A DNA stretch of 64,000 nucleotides from Massospora cicadina (GCA_022478985.1 JAKSZP010014506.1:1-64000); one strand, 5' to 3'; counted from the first letter of the stretch, positions 1 to 12,600 are shown. Notes: generated by a model not told the origin, from the sequence alone. Numbers and translations: made by a program.

Positions 1-859
1 GCCTTATGGCTGAATGCGTCACAGTGGGTGCAAATGGGGGCGCGCTGTCCACAGTTACCCAAGAATGGGTGGGTGGTGTGCCCTGTGATGTCAATAAAGG
101 TGGAGTACGGGATCTGGGTTAGGTCCTTCACAATCTCCTCAGTTGGGGTCAGAACTGCGATGGCTTTGCTGGTGCACAGGTGTGGCATCAGCGTGAAACG
201 TTGCATTTTGAAAGATTGTGTTTTGCCATATATGGCGAGACCATCTTTCAGGTGTTGCTCCAAAATGTCACGTTTTACTGTAGTAGGCAAAAAGTCAAAC
301 GTGAGGAAAATTTGGTTTGATTTTGTCCATCTGGTGCATTTAGTTTTGATGACCCATTGCCCTTCAGGGAGGTCGACCACTATGCGCACCGCTGCAGCCT
401 CATCTGCTGCTATTTTGCTTTTAAAACCTAGGTCCAGCCAACTGCGCAATATGGAGTGAGGTGCAACGTACACCACGGTCAGGAAAATTTTGTGTACATC
501 TTCACAAAATTTTTCCCATAGGGCCATTTTTTGGATGTCCAGATACACACGGACTCCAAATTCCACCGACAAAAGTGGCTGGGAATGTGGCGTATTGATG
601 TACTGGTTGCATCATGCTTGCCACACGAGTATCTCTGGGGAAATTGTGACCGCCAGTTTTTTTAGATTTTTTCTATTCCGCGGATTCTCCGGGGCGTTTT
701 CAAATGTTAGAGGCCGCGGGCCTTCCACCTGCTCCTCTTGCCTTGCTTGCCCAACTGCTCCCAGACATGGGCGCAGACTAATCCCCTCTATGAGATTATC
801 AAACTAGATTTAGTCTTGAATTGAATGGGTTGCAAAAGTGTTTGCAACGAGAAAGAAAA
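1..859 (-). mobile_element. LINE copy (5' part), cut by the window edge
   Basis: This is the 5' part of a second copy of the LINE at 1244-6515, on the opposite strand. Base 1 pairs with 2099, and the similarity runs to 859/1244, so both copies start at the same nucleotide. Read on the minus strand it encodes the start of ORF1 up to the zinc knuckle. It has a TGA where the other copy has CGA (Arg), in the stretch W-Q-A-[R/stop]-C-N-Q. It keeps two bases (GC) near 390 that the other copy has lost, so its reading frame there is the intact one. The plus-strand open frames at 28-459 and 490-807 are antisense artefacts of this element. Its 3' end lies left of the window. Confidence 0.9.
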
Positions 860-1223
860 GTACAACTGAAAATATTAGTTCAAATTAAAGTAAAAGTGGT
901 GTTACCTGACGTTGCTCAGGTTAATAATTAAACAATCTGAGATGATAATTCATATTTTATAATGTTAATAGCCATTTAATCCAGCATTAATTTTTTAAGT
1001 ATAATTTACAGATAATATTTTAATATATTAGTTTATATAATTTGGGAGATGTCTATTAATAAGTTTAGGAGTAATTAAACCTATCAATCTGCCAAAAACT
1101 ACTAACCATTTGCCCAAAAACAATTGGACCTATTAAATCAAACTAAATCACCCACTGCTTGGCAAAACCATTGAAATTATTAAATCAATAAATCACTTAC
1201 TACTTACTAAAACCATCAAGCTT
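860..1223. repeat. Left arm of a foldback-like AT-rich repeat (outer part)
   Basis: This AT-rich stretch is made of degenerate units that share a motif of the type ATTAAATC...ACCACCAACTGCTTGGCAAAACC. Its reverse complement matches 7090-7290. The arm continues at 6536-6650, beyond the LINE inserted at 1244. No ORF of note. The head-to-head LINE at 1-859 abuts its left side. Confidence 0.7.
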
Positions 1224-1243
1224 ATTAATTAACCTAAAGCCAC
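1224..1243 (+). repeat. Left target-site duplication of the LINE
   Basis: The 20 bases ATTAATTAACCTAAAGCCAC occur here and again, identically, at 6516-6535, on either side of the LINE. A 20-bp perfect duplication is typical of target-primed reverse transcription and fixes both ends of the element. Confidence 0.93.
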
Positions 1244-1296
1244 TTTTCTTTCTTGTTGCAAACACTTTTGCAACCCATTCAATTTAAGACTAAATC

Positions 1297-2551
1297 TAGT
1301 TTGATAATCTCATAGAGGGGATTAGTCTGCGCCCATGTCTGGGAGCAGTTGGGCAAGCAAGGCAAGAGGAGCAGGCGGAAGGCCCGCAGCCTCTAACGTT
1401 CAAAAAGCCCCGGAGAATCTGGCGGAATAGAAAAAATCTAAAAAAACCAGCGGTCACAATTTCCCCAGAGATACTCGCGTGGCAAGCACGATGCAACCAG
1501 TACATCAACACGCCACATTCCCAGCCACTTTTGTTGGTGGAATTTGGAGTCCGTGTGTATCTGGACATCCAAAAAATGGCCCTATGGGAAAAATTTTGTG
1601 AAGATGTACACAAAATTTTCCTGACCGTGGTGTACGTTGCACCTCACTCCATATTGCGCAGTTGGCTGGACCTAGGTTTTAAAAGCAAAATAGCAGCAGA
1701 TGAGGCTGCAGCGGTGCATAGTGGTCGACCTCCCTGAAGGGCAATGGGTCATCAAAACTAAATGCACCAGATGGAAAAAATCAAACCAAATTTTCCTCAC
1801 GTTTGACTTTTTGCCTACTACAGTAAAACGTGACATTTTGGAGCAACACCTGAAAGATGGTCTCGCCATATATGGCAAAATACAATCTTTCAAAATGCAA
1901 CATTTCACGCTGATGCCACACCTGTGCACCAGCAAAGCCATCGCAGTTCTGACCCCAACTGAGGAGATTGTGAAGGACCTAACCCAGATCCCGTACTCCA
2001 CCTTTATTGACATCACAGGGCACACCACCCACCCATTCTGGGTAACTGTGGACAGCGCGCCCCCCATTTGCACCCACTGTGACGCATTCAGCCATAAGGC
2101 ACACGCGTGTCCCATCAAAGAGGGTGTTACATTCCAAGAGCACCCCTTGGCAGCCATGGCCAGCGGAGAGGCGCACTATGAACCAACTGCAAGCACCAAG
2201 GAGGGTTTCCCGTGGGGAGCACAAGGCTGCTACCTATTGGTAAAGCCCATCTCCCTGCAGGAGTGGGAGAAGGCCAAGCAGGCCCATAGAACCGCGGCCA
2301 AGGAAGCGGCCAAGGTCACCACCACCATCCCATACTCACAACGCCAGGAGGACATGGAGACCTTCGCAGTGGAAGCAACTCGGGAATCCATCACCCAATC
2401 AGATTGGGAGGCCCATGCCAAATGGGCCACTCAATCTGAGGATCTGATGGGAAATTTGATCTCACCCAATCGCTGCACCCAAGCCCCAGTCGAAACTGAC
2501 TTGGGACCTATCCCAACTGAAAATTTTTTTTTTCACTCGACGGTGCACTGA
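1297..2551 (+). pseudogene. LINE ORF1 (gag-like, zinc knuckle), frameshifted
   Basis: ORF1 of the LINE, an RNA-binding protein expected to coat the element RNA. An open frame runs from 1297 (no ATG visible before 1531) to about 1715, where a 2-base deletion relative to the inverted copy at 1-859 throws it out of frame. It resumes in another frame to the stop at 2551. A CCHC zinc knuckle (C-X2-C-X4-H-X4-C) lies at 2069-2110. The region before it (VVDLPEGQWV onward) resembles ORF1 domains that precede zinc knuckles in such LINEs. The C-terminal third is rich in E, A and K. Not functional here without repair of the frame. Confidence 0.8.
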
Positions 2552-2747
2552 ACTTATCTGCACCACAAAAAATTCGTCCGACGTCAGAAAACAAAAAGCA
2601 AAGGCCAAAGCCAATGCGACTCTTTCCGCAAAAATTAACAAAAACCCTGATAGTGTTGCTGCTAATACCCACGCTGCTGTGAAAGCCCGTGGGGACCTGG
2701 AAGAGGCTGGTGGGCCAGGGGGCCCACCCCCTCACACCTAAGGTGCG

Positions 2748-5700
2748 ATGGGGGAAACCTTCACTCTAGGGACGCTGAATATTGCCAGACTTAAGGCCTC
2801 CCCGTCCCGGGCTAGGAAACTGAGTTTTTTACAAAACAATTTACCCGTGGATATCCTGGCCATCCAGGAAACCCACTGTCCACGAGGTTCAGAGGAAGCT
2901 TGGAAAACAATGCTCCTACCATCCCTATCCTTTTGGTCAAAGCACTGTGGGGTGCTAATTCAGAAAAACAATTTTTTCAAATTTACATCTTCAGAAACAT
3001 TCCTAAATGACTGAGTGCTCGTTGTCACCTTCTCATGGGCCAATGTTGCACACACAATTGTCAACATTTACACCCCTAATGGTGCACAAGAGCATCAGGA
3101 ATTTTTCTCGTCAGTCAAATCCCTCCCGCTACCCCCCAATTCTTTCCTAATTGGTGACATGAACTGTTGGCTAACCTCACCAACGGACTGGTGGCCGCCC
3201 TCACCCCACGCCCCACAGGGTCACATAGAACTACGCGTTCTAAAAGCCACCCTTGGGTTAATGGATGCGCTGCCATGACATGCCCCACTGCTCGAAAACA
3301 TGATGCGTCCCCACGTCCACAACGGCCAATTAAGGTCCATGACCCGCATCAACCTTATTCTAGTGCCAGCGAAATTCTAACCCCACATCTCCCACTTCAA
3401 AACAACGAAAATGGAATTCTCCAACCATCAACTGGTCTCAGTAACATACCACTTACCTGTCACAGTTGCAAAGGCCCCACATTGGTGCAAAATCCACCCC
3501 CCAGAGCTCGCATCGCCAGGATTTTCCATGTGGGTGGAAGAGGCAACTTTGGCAAAATCATTTGTTGCACCGTTTTGCACGGACCCCATTTCCAAATGGG
3601 CAACTTTCAAAGAAGACACTATCCGCCACTATCGCCATCTCTCATCCAGATGCTCACGAGCCACATTGGCAGTTATATTGCGTGCGCTGGCGGAATTGGC
3701 CCACTTGGAGTCCAACATTCCAGCCTCAAGATATAGCCCTGCATGGGGCCAGAAGTGGGCGGAGGCAGCAGCCCACCTCAACGCACTTGAAAGGCAACAC
3801 AAACATCAGGTTTGTGTCCAATACAGGGCCACACACATCACTAAAGGTGACAAGTGCACTGCATACTTCTTCAAAAAATTTTTTGCACCATGCCAGAGTG
3901 TGGCCCGCACACAGGTGCAAAGATCAGATAATTCTATTGTGGACACACCGGCTGAAGTGGCAATCGAAATGCAAAGATATTACTCCAAGTTATACTGAGC
4001 TGAACCAATTCAGCTGGCTGAAATGGCGGAATTTCTCGACAGAGCTCATATCCGCACCATTTTCCAATACCCGGAAATAATGAATTTAATTACTCCGAAT
4101 GAATTATGGACTACCATTTGCAGTGCGCCAAACTAAAAATGCCCAGGCCCAGATGGCATTCCATATGAGTTCTACAAAAAATATTTTAAATATATATCCC
4201 CATTGCTGCTAGCCTCACTCAACCAAAGCCTGTTGGAAACGCGCCTCCTACCAGGAGGACATGAGGCCTTTACTGTCACACTCTTCAAGAAAGGGGATAG
4301 GCTATACTTAGCCAACTGGCGCCCCATTTCTCTAACAAACACAGACACCAAAATTTTAACAAAATTCATGGCTAACCGTTTAGGGACTGTAGCATCTGCC
4401 ACCATCTCTCCAGAACAATTTGGTTTCATCCCCAGAAGGTCGATTTGGGATAACGTGCACTCTATGGCTAATGTGTGTCAGTCCACAGCCTCTGGGGCAC
4501 TTGTATTCTTGAACCAACAAAAGGCCTATGATAGAGTAAACTGGGAATACCTTAGGGCCTGCCTCCAACAATTCCACCTACCTCCCCGCTTCATTAACTG
4601 GGTGATGCTGCTCACAGATCTGCAACAATGGCAGTGCGCGGCCCAGGTTTCCTAACGGAAGTAGTCCGTCCTCAAAGGGGCCTGCAACAAGGGGACCCCC
4701 TGAGCCCACTCTTATACAACTTCAGCCTTGACCCACTACTGCGAAATGTGAATGCCCAACTCACTGGGGTCCATGTGCCAGGCCAAACCCCAGTCAAGAT
4801 GATGGCACTTGCAGATGATTGCGTGGTGGGGGTGTCTAATAACAAAGATGCACGCGCGCTTGAAGCCCTCATCCAGGAATATTCCCGGGTAAGCAACGCG
4901 GCACTGAACGCCTCCAAAACCGAAATCATCCTCCTTGGTCAGTTTCAGAACTGCTGGGCCCCAGCAAGTAGTTCCCAACCCGGCCCATCTTCTCGCCCAC
5001 GTCCACGCCTTACTAACTCAAAATACACCGCTCCACTGGTGCTCCCCTTTGTGCCACGACCTACCATAGGACCGGTATGCCATCTGGGCATGTGGTTGGA
5101 GGCAGGTGGATACGCGTCAGCAGTAATGGAGTGCCATATACTGGACAACGTGACAAAGCGAATCACCTCTCTCAGAGCCCACCCTACTACCCTCACTGGC
5201 AGGGTTGTTCTTGCCAACTCTATGCTCCTATCCAAAGTCTGGTTCGGAGCCCACGCCATCCCCTTCTCCCCAAGCTTCTTCAAATCCCTGTATGCTTTGC
5301 TACAAGGTTGGCTTTGGTCAGGCCGCCCTCCACCAGTACGGCTAGAGGTCATGTTTGGCCCTCATCATCATGGTGGCATGGGCCTACTTGACTTCAAAGC
5401 CCATGCCATCAAGATCCTGGGCACCTGGATTGCGGCTGTCACTGCTCCTACACTCCCATCCCAACACTGGTCCCGCATAGCCCGCTCCAACTTCTCCTGA
5501 GCCTTGGGCCTCAACAATCCATCAAACCCCCACTCCCTGATGAAATACCTCGCATCACTCACATCAGCCACAGGTCCTCATGGGACCAAAACCCACTACA
5601 AACGAATCCTACTCTCCATGCAAAGCGCAGAGTAAAGAATTCATATTAGTGGACATACAACCTGAAGAGGCCGCCCCTCTCCTCAGTTCACACAAGAGGT

Positions 5701-6454
5701 ACAGGGGCTACCCATCCATGATGGCGTGATCCCCATTTGACCCCAAGTCCTATCCAGGGTGGACTACCTGGACATGATGGACATCCCTTATTCCACTGAG
5801 ACCCAAAAGAATATCTGGAAATACGCACACCATCCTCTGTTGCAGCCTCAAGTCCGCTCCCATGTGTGGCGCTGCCTGAGGCGGGTGTATCACACAGCTG
5901 AGCGCTCTAATGCTTTACACTCATCCTGTGTCGTGTGTGGCCAGTATGGAACGCTGTTTCACCGCCTGGAGAAGTGCCCCACCTCTAAAGTAATATGGCG
6001 CGAAGTCCAACGTCTGCTAGGCCAGGATCAAACACATCCCTTCAGTCTGTCAAGAGATATGTTTGCTTCATCAATGGCCTCCCCCCTCCCACCCTCCCTT
6101 CGTGCTCTGGGGGTTGCAATCGCCATGTGGACTATCCACACGATTGTCTTGGATGCCATCGCTGGATCCATCCCCACCCTCCCTGAAGCTGTCCACAGAT
6201 TCCGGTCTCATTTGGTGGATCACTTTCAAGCGTGGATGTTTGGATATCTCCCACCACGTCGCTGACAGCTGGTCTCCTCCTGGTTCCCAGTCTGGTTCAT
6301 CAAATCAGACCCTTTCTTCCACACGTGCTCAATAGTGGCTACGCCCCCTACACACGTTCCCTCCCCTTCCCATAAGTGGCGTTCCCGCTGGCAACAAGAG
6401 ATAGCATCGCTTCTCTGGGGTGCCACCCCTGGTACTAAGTTTTGTCTCGTCTGA
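2748..6454 (+). pseudogene. LINE ORF2: endonuclease, reverse transcriptase, zinc finger
   Basis: ORF2 makes the nick and primes cDNA synthesis at the target. Start chosen at ATG 2748, just before TLNIARL, the usual N-terminus of APE endonucleases. Endonuclease signs: IQETHC and GDMN (3153-3164). RT signs: GPDGIPYEFYK (~4150), LANWRPISL (~4310), QQGDPLSPLLYNFSLDPLL (~4690) and the catalytic ALADD (Asp pair at 4814-4819). The C-terminus has C-X2-C-X8-H-X4-C from 5927, as in zf-RVT domains. Breaks: in-frame TGA at about 3012, 3276, 3999, 5498 and 6263, TAA at about 4134, further stops near 3363 and 5630, and a frameshift near 4630 between two RT blocks. Confidence 0.9.
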
Positions 6455-6515
6455 GTCATATTTGGAAGTGTCCGTCCCATGGTCGGCCTTCCCCGCAATA
6501 AATTTAAATTTAAAA

Positions 6516-6535
6516 ATTAATTAACCTAAAGCCAC
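6516..6535 (+). repeat. Right target-site duplication of the LINE
   Basis: Identical 20 bases to 1224-1243. Directly to the right, the interrupted foldback-like repeat resumes. Confidence 0.93.
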
Positions 6536-7480
6536 CAATTTCTTGGCAAAAACATCAAAACTATCAAATCTACCAAACATTAAACCGCTCAGCTATAAAA
6601 TATTAAACTACCATTAAAATATATAAGATTTTCACTTCTTAAATATAATTTTTTTATTTTAATATGAAATTAAAACATTATAGTGGAATAATATAAAGTT
6701 GTCTGACCTTAGTAACTATGTAAATTTCATAAATAGTTTATGTCAGGAACTATATTAAATGAAGGATGCAAGATTACAATATAAACAGGATGGTGAGTTA
6801 AAAGCAAGTAAAAAATGATTTTTTCTTTCTTTGTTTCTCTGTCCCATATGCATTCCTATACTATTCATCCAATTGCAGTGAAACTTTAGTGAGTTTTTGT
6901 GCATATGTCCACAAAGGCTTCTGAATTAGTACAAACATTATTTCCAGCGTAAATAATAGAGTTTTATAAGTAAGAAGTGAAAATCCTATATGTTATATTG
7001 GTAGTAAGTATTATGTTCTGACTGAGAAGTTTGGTATCCAGTTAATTCGATAGTTTCAATAGTTTTGGCATGTGGTTGGTGGCTTTAAGTTGATTAATAG
7101 TTTGATGGTTTTAGTAAGCATTTAGTATTTGGTTAATTAGATAAGTACTAGTTTTAATGAGTTGTTATTGGTATTTCGTTGTTTTGATAAGTTTATTCTG
7201 GGTTTACAAAGCAGTTGTTTACTGATTGATTCAATATGTTCATTGGTTTTAGCAAAAATGGGCAGTGGCTTATCTATATATAGATAGCTAAAACTGATAT
7301 TGCAAGCAATGGTTAAAACTTAAAGCAAAATGATGATTCAGCTTTGTTATCTTAAGCTTCTAGAAGTATTGTGTACCTACATTTACTTTGGTTTTGCTTT
7401 GGACAATAAGATGTAAAGTGCTGCATTTTTATGTGTCATTCAATCAAGTTCAATTTTTGCTCTTATACCTTAGGATATGT
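6536..7480. repeat. Foldback-like repeat: inner left arm, centre, right arm
   Basis: The stretch 6519-6650 matches the reverse complement of about 6960-7110 at high identity, including AAAGCCACCAA, CCAAACA.T, CTCAG and GATTTTCACTTCTTA. Farther out, 860-1223 matches the reverse complement of 7090-7290. This makes two inverted arms of several hundred bases around an AT-rich centre of about 310 bases (6650-6960) with no ORF. The arms are themselves degenerate tandem arrays, as in foldback (FB) elements. The outer end of the right arm is not sharp. Confidence 0.65.
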
Positions 7481-8210
7481 TAGCTTGACTTTTATTATCT
7501 ATTCAATTTTTAAAAATATATACCTAATTTATTTGAATTTACTTATATGACTTTAAGATACCTTTCAAAGTTGTTCTTCCTCATTCATAAAAAATTTGTG
7601 CCAAGTTAGGTTACAATTGGCCAGTAGAATAAAAGCTGATATGTCATATATATATACATAATGTTTTTTTAATATAGAGATTTTTTGGTTAGCATTTTGG
7701 TGATATTTTATTGATCCAATAGTTTTAATTTTAATTGGCTGAGTGTTTGGTGTGTTTTGGTCAATTAATAAGTTCAATGATTTTGGGCAAGTGTTTGTTA
7801 GTTTTTACTGATTTGCTAGTTAAATTAGATTTAGCTGAGTGTTAATAAATTTAGGTTGATTTGATAAAGCTTAATTTTATTTGACTGAGAAGTAAGTGAA
7901 GTTTGGTTGTTTCTTGTGTTCAATTGGTTTTGCTGAGTAGTTGGTGTGTTTTAGTTGGTTCATTAGGTTCAAAGGGCTCTCAATTTGTTTGATGGTATTA
8001 GAGTAGTCTGATAGATTCATTTGTTTTGGCTAAGTGTTTGATGGTTTTTGATTAGTTTAATAAGTTCACCTATATTGGGTAAACAATCGATGGTTGAGCA
8101 GTTTGATATGTTCTTTATAATGAGTAAGAAATTTCAAATTATTTATAAAATAAAACCCAAGTTAATCAGTTCAAATCATCTGGTAATAAATAAACCCAAG
8201 CAACGCGGGT
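7480..8210 (+). repeat. Degenerate minisatellite continuing the foldback arm
   Basis: A run of poorly conserved units of roughly 50-65 bases with the core GGTTTTGGCTGAGTGTTTGG followed by TTGATTTAATAAGTTCA. Clear units lie near 7735-7800, 7830-7880, 7920-7975 and 8020-8110. The same core, inverted, forms the left arm at 860-1223. No protein is supported here. Confidence 0.5.
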
Positions 8211-9010
8211 ACTCCACTAGATGTAAACTGATTTAAAACTTATTTTCCAAAAATAAAGTACTTTTTGAAAAGTTCAACCTAACTATTATAAGATGTACCA
8301 AATAAAGCTAATTAATTTTACTTATAGCTAGGTTTATTGCTTTCTTTAGTTTTTATCATGTTGATGCCATTTTACCCAGAATTTTTTGTGAGCATAATTT
8401 AATAGATAATATTGTTTATTTGATTTAGCTGACCATCAACAGATATCATTATTTAATTTAGCATATTTAGATTAGTATATAGCCACCAATAAATCTAGGA
8501 GCAATCAAATCTATTAAATCATCCAAAAAGACTAACCATTTGCTTAAGATTCATTGGACAAATTGAGCCAACTTCTTGACCACCCACCTTTGGGAACCCA
8601 TTTAAACTAATAAATTAGCCAAATACTTATTACATAATAAAAAAGATTATCTTGATAATTAGCCAAATGACCACCAATTGCTTAACAGAACCATTTAAAC
8701 TAATGAATTAACCAAATATTAACTGCTCAGCCATAACAATATACTGACTACAATCAAAACATATAGGTTTTTATTTCTTACTTATAAAAACTTTTTATCT
8801 TACTATGAATTTTTAAAAACTCTTTTCAAGTGCTCACCTATGTTATTTAAGGAACTCTTGTGCAAAATCTCATGCTTCCTGACCCAAAAGTTTAGGCTGT
8901 GCATAGTCAGTCAGTCAGTGTTAAAGTTTTTTAAGTAGATTATAAACCCAATGCCCAACAGGCATTTTAGTTTAGACAATTTTAAGTTTAATGTTATGTG
9001 CCAATTAACA
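8210..9010. repeat. Interspersed AT-rich repeat, copy 2
   Basis: About 700 bases align, with gaps, to 33590-34325: shared blocks include TTTAAAACTTA.TTTCC, AAATAAAGTA.TTTTTGAAA, CTTTAGTTTTTATCAT, CCATTTAAACTA, and an end block with CTCTTGTGCAAAATCTCATGC and GTCAGTGTTA. The middle (8470-8720) is the same minisatellite as in the foldback arms, in inverse orientation. Non-coding; mobile but of unknown class. Confidence 0.7.
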
Positions 9011-9660
9011 ATGAGTAAAAAAAATTCAATAAGGTTGAATTTAGATTAATTTAGTTTTAGTATTCAATGTAGATCACCCTTTATGTTTTTTTAGAATAGA
9101 TGTTTGGCTATTGATATTTCACCAGATTGGATTCAACTCAACTTTAATTCTGAAAGGGGTCGTGGTTTGATTCTTAACTAATCACTGATTTTTTAATTTT
9201 TCCATGGGTGTATTGCATCACAATCAATTTTGATGCTTTGACATCTAAAGCTGTGATGATCTTGCATCCATGATATCTCCAATTCCCTTACTTTTTACTG
9301 ACTTTGAAAAAGAAGAAGGTTCTCAATTTAAACTGCCTTTTTTTGTTTTTATGTTTGTTATACATAACTCTGAAAATACTAAACCAATTTGTATGATCTT
9401 CTTTTTCAAAAAAGAGGATGCTCCAACTTAGGTCTCATTTTAATTTTGTAAGTATTGTTCTAGTTTAAAACTCCATACCTTTATTTAATATATTAAATAA
9501 TGAAATAAGGGCAAGAGGGGTGGCAGAAACAGGGCCTTGGCTGGTGAGAAAAACCAGGAACAGGTGCCACTAATTAGGTAACATTACTGACCATTCCTGT
9601 TTAGAAATTACCATTGTTAGACACAGTTTGAGTGATAAACGGCTTACACAACATTTAATC
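9011..9660. other. No gene seen
   Basis: AT-rich sequence between the repeat and the decayed LINE. I see no convincing ORF, repeat boundary or RNA gene. The right end may include the 3' end of the LINE to its right. Confidence 0.5.
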
Positions 9661-12600
9661 TTCAGTTTGAATGTGTACTAATCACATTTGACAAGCAATA
9701 TGGGTGTAAAAGCCAGTTGTGAGGCTTGAAACATCTGGGTATAAGGTGCGAAAATTTAGAGATCTGTTTGAGTTGGTCAGTGAAAATCTGGATCATCTTC
9801 TGCATCATTCTCATGTAATGAGGGCTCTCATGGCTCATTTTTTGGCCACAATCGCCAAGTGTTTTACCCATATACAATAACAGTAGAGGAAGGCTTGGGG
9901 CTATATTGGCTGATTTCTAAGCATTTTTTGCAAAAAAAGAGGCCATGAGAGGGGGTGTATATCCAGCTGCCATAAATTGCCGAATAGCTTAGTCTTATAA
10001 TTGACCAATACTTTTTAAATATACTGCACTTGAAATAGCAGTGGGCAATATCTACCTCAGGTCTGACACACACCAGGCAATCCTTAATGGGTCCTCTGAG
10101 CTACAGTGTTTACCTGTTTTTATTGCCTATTGTAAAAACTTCCAAGGTGGAGCGGTGGTTGGAGGTCACTAGTTTATTACTAAGGCCTATAACAATTCCA
10201 AAGATTATAGTTGGTGTCATGACCTTCCTCTGCCAGTAATTAAGGATTTGGGGTGTGAGAGAGTGGCTTTGGCGGTGCCTTGGGGGTGTTCCCCGATATT
10301 GATTGGCAAATTATTATGGGGGATTAGATTTACTATGTCAGCGAATTCATTCCCAATCTGGTTCCATTCCTCCTACGTCATAGCTACGGCCATTGCTACC
10401 TGCTTTGCTTTGAGGTCCCACCATATTGTATCCTCAGTTTGCAACACATATGTGAATGACCAACCGCCCAGCCTCACGACCCTGTTGCATAGTCTCCAAT
10501 AGTGGGGTCGGTGGCATTTACAAGATAGTTGGGGGTATGCAGCATATGCTCCTTAAGGGATTGTGATGTGATTGTTTCTGTGATCACTCAACTTTCCCCA
10601 TTTGACACCCCACACTAGTGTTGAGCTGCGCATATGCAACTGCATCATATGGAGAAAAACTCTGTCCCAATATGGTGGGCATGTCAGGGTAAAGCCTGAC
10701 ATTAGAGGAATTTCTGAGATTTCAGATACAATTCTTCATATCAAGAGGATTTGTGCTGAAGTTAGATCGATTATTTGCATATCAAATCATGATTGCAATG
10801 AGTTTCGTTCAGTTAATCGCTAAAATTGCCCTAATTTCAATGATATTGAGTTGATTAATCACACCAAAACAAATCTACAATGAGACTGAGACGATTCCCA
10901 CTGCTTTTAAAATCACATGCAAGGCGCAATCCCATAAGCTCAAAAGAATTATATTGCTCCATTCAAATAATTAATTATGCTTAGGAAAGTCCAGGAAGTT
11001 GGATGGGATATAAAACTAGACTATTCAGATGGTTAGTCTTTGCGGTCAATAAAATTTATCATATGCTAAACCCTTTAATTACATATTTTCATTATAACAG
11101 TTCCATATACTGTATAGTAAACAAGCTATACAGTCTAACCAATTATTCCATAAAACCTATAACCATGGGTTCGAAACACCTATATTTGAACAGTTCCTCT
11201 TCTATTACTTCCACGTCCAAACATAGCTGGTGTACTGGCTTTAACAGAAATGGGAGTGGTTGAAGCAATCCTTCCTTCTTTAGGGCTAAACCGCCCAATT
11301 GCCCTTGCCATTATCTTTATGGTATGAACTGCTCCTTTGTTATACTGGACCTTTAGCTCAGGGTTAGCAGGTTCACGGCTTGCTACCACAAACTGGGATA
11401 AAGTAGTACCAGTCCCTGACAGGGCGTTTGCCCAAAATTTAATAATCCCATACCCCTTCACATTTGTGTTTGAACAGTCTAGTATAGTTGGAGCCATGTG
11501 AGCCTTAAACCACAGGAAGTGTAAATGAGCGACTTTATTTTACCTACCAAGCTTGGGCTCAGTGGTAGGATGTGATCCCATAGTAAAGTTTAAGAGTATG
11601 AAGAAATCTAGCAGCTGCACCTTCCCTTTGTGAATCAAGTGGGAATATTTCCAGTAAGCCATCCAGGATGATATACTGGAGAGCACCGCATGTTCCATCG
11701 CATCAACCACCAGAGAAGATTCCATGAAGAGGATACCCAGATATTAAAAGTTTTCGTGGGTGACTCAAGATTCAGACCTGATGGTGGAGGAATTGAGGTT
11801 GTCTAATTTAATGACTGATGTATTGTCAATATTGATTTTAATGTTAGACGCCTATTAGAGAAGGAAAAGAAGCTTATCAACTCCTTGAAGGTCACTTTCT
11901 AAACTGATCCCCACCTCTGAGTCATCTTCTAATGCCTGAATCCTGATAGGGTTTGGCTGGGGTGGCAGATGCTCCACAACTTCTCTTCAGCTGCTGCCAA
12001 TAGGATGTTCATGAAAAATTTAATTAAAATTGGGAACATGAGATCACCTCAATGGAGGCCCTATCCAATATGAATTGATCCCATCATGCCAGTGGCCAGG
12101 ATAACTCTTGTATTGAGGCCCATGTATAACTTATCTATCTAGGCAATAAAGGTGATGGGAGTTCTGATGGCATTCATTGCCGCATTCAGGAATGGCCATG
12201 CTAGTAATTTTAGTCCTTCTTTATGTCTAAAAACATGATATAGTCATTCTCAGATCTGCACACAACCTATAGGGCGTTTTGGACCAAGTGGATACTTTCC
12301 CAGATGATTTGCTCATTGATGACCCATTTTGAGATGTAAGAATGATCCACAGGGTGGTACGCATCAGTTGGTCCAAGAGGATTCATATGATATTTTTATA
12401 ACCAGCATTTGGCAGTGCAATCAGGTGCCAATTTTGAAGGTGCCGCTAAAAGCCTTTCTTGTATAGTACCTCAATTTGGGTTTCATGCCCCATGGGATTT
12501 GACACTTGTGAAACAGACAGTGGTTAAAAATATGGGAAAGTTTTAGTGCCATATGATCACAGATTACGTTCAGCATCTCTACTTGCATGTTGTCAGGGCA

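Larger units (their letters stand above)
1244..6515 (+). mobile_element. Full-length non-LTR retrotransposon (LINE, L1/Tad-like)
   Basis: A 5.27-kb LINE flanked by a perfect 20-bp TSD. Order: ORF1 with a CCHC zinc knuckle, then ORF2 with an APE-type endonuclease, reverse transcriptase and C-terminal zinc finger. It ends in a short AT-rich tail without a true poly-A. The 3' end carries TGTCCGTCCC (6469-6478), also found at the 3' ends of the elements at 50.25 and 58.66 kb. It is GC-richer than its surroundings. Both ORFs carry stops and frameshifts, so it is dead as it stands. It sits in the left arm of a foldback-like repeat. The clade is a guess from domain order; no RNase H domain was seen. 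Confidence 0.93.

Noticed and set aside
28..807. Two plus-strand open frames of 143 and 105 codons
   Set aside because: They are antisense to ORF1 of the minus-strand LINE copy. The same antisense frame appears in the other copy at 1613-1296.
2748..6454. Alternative genetic code with TGA as sense
   Set aside because: TGA is the main in-frame stop, but Trp is encoded by TGG throughout, frameshifts and TAA/TAG also occur, and several TGA sit at likely Arg positions. CpG decay explains it better.
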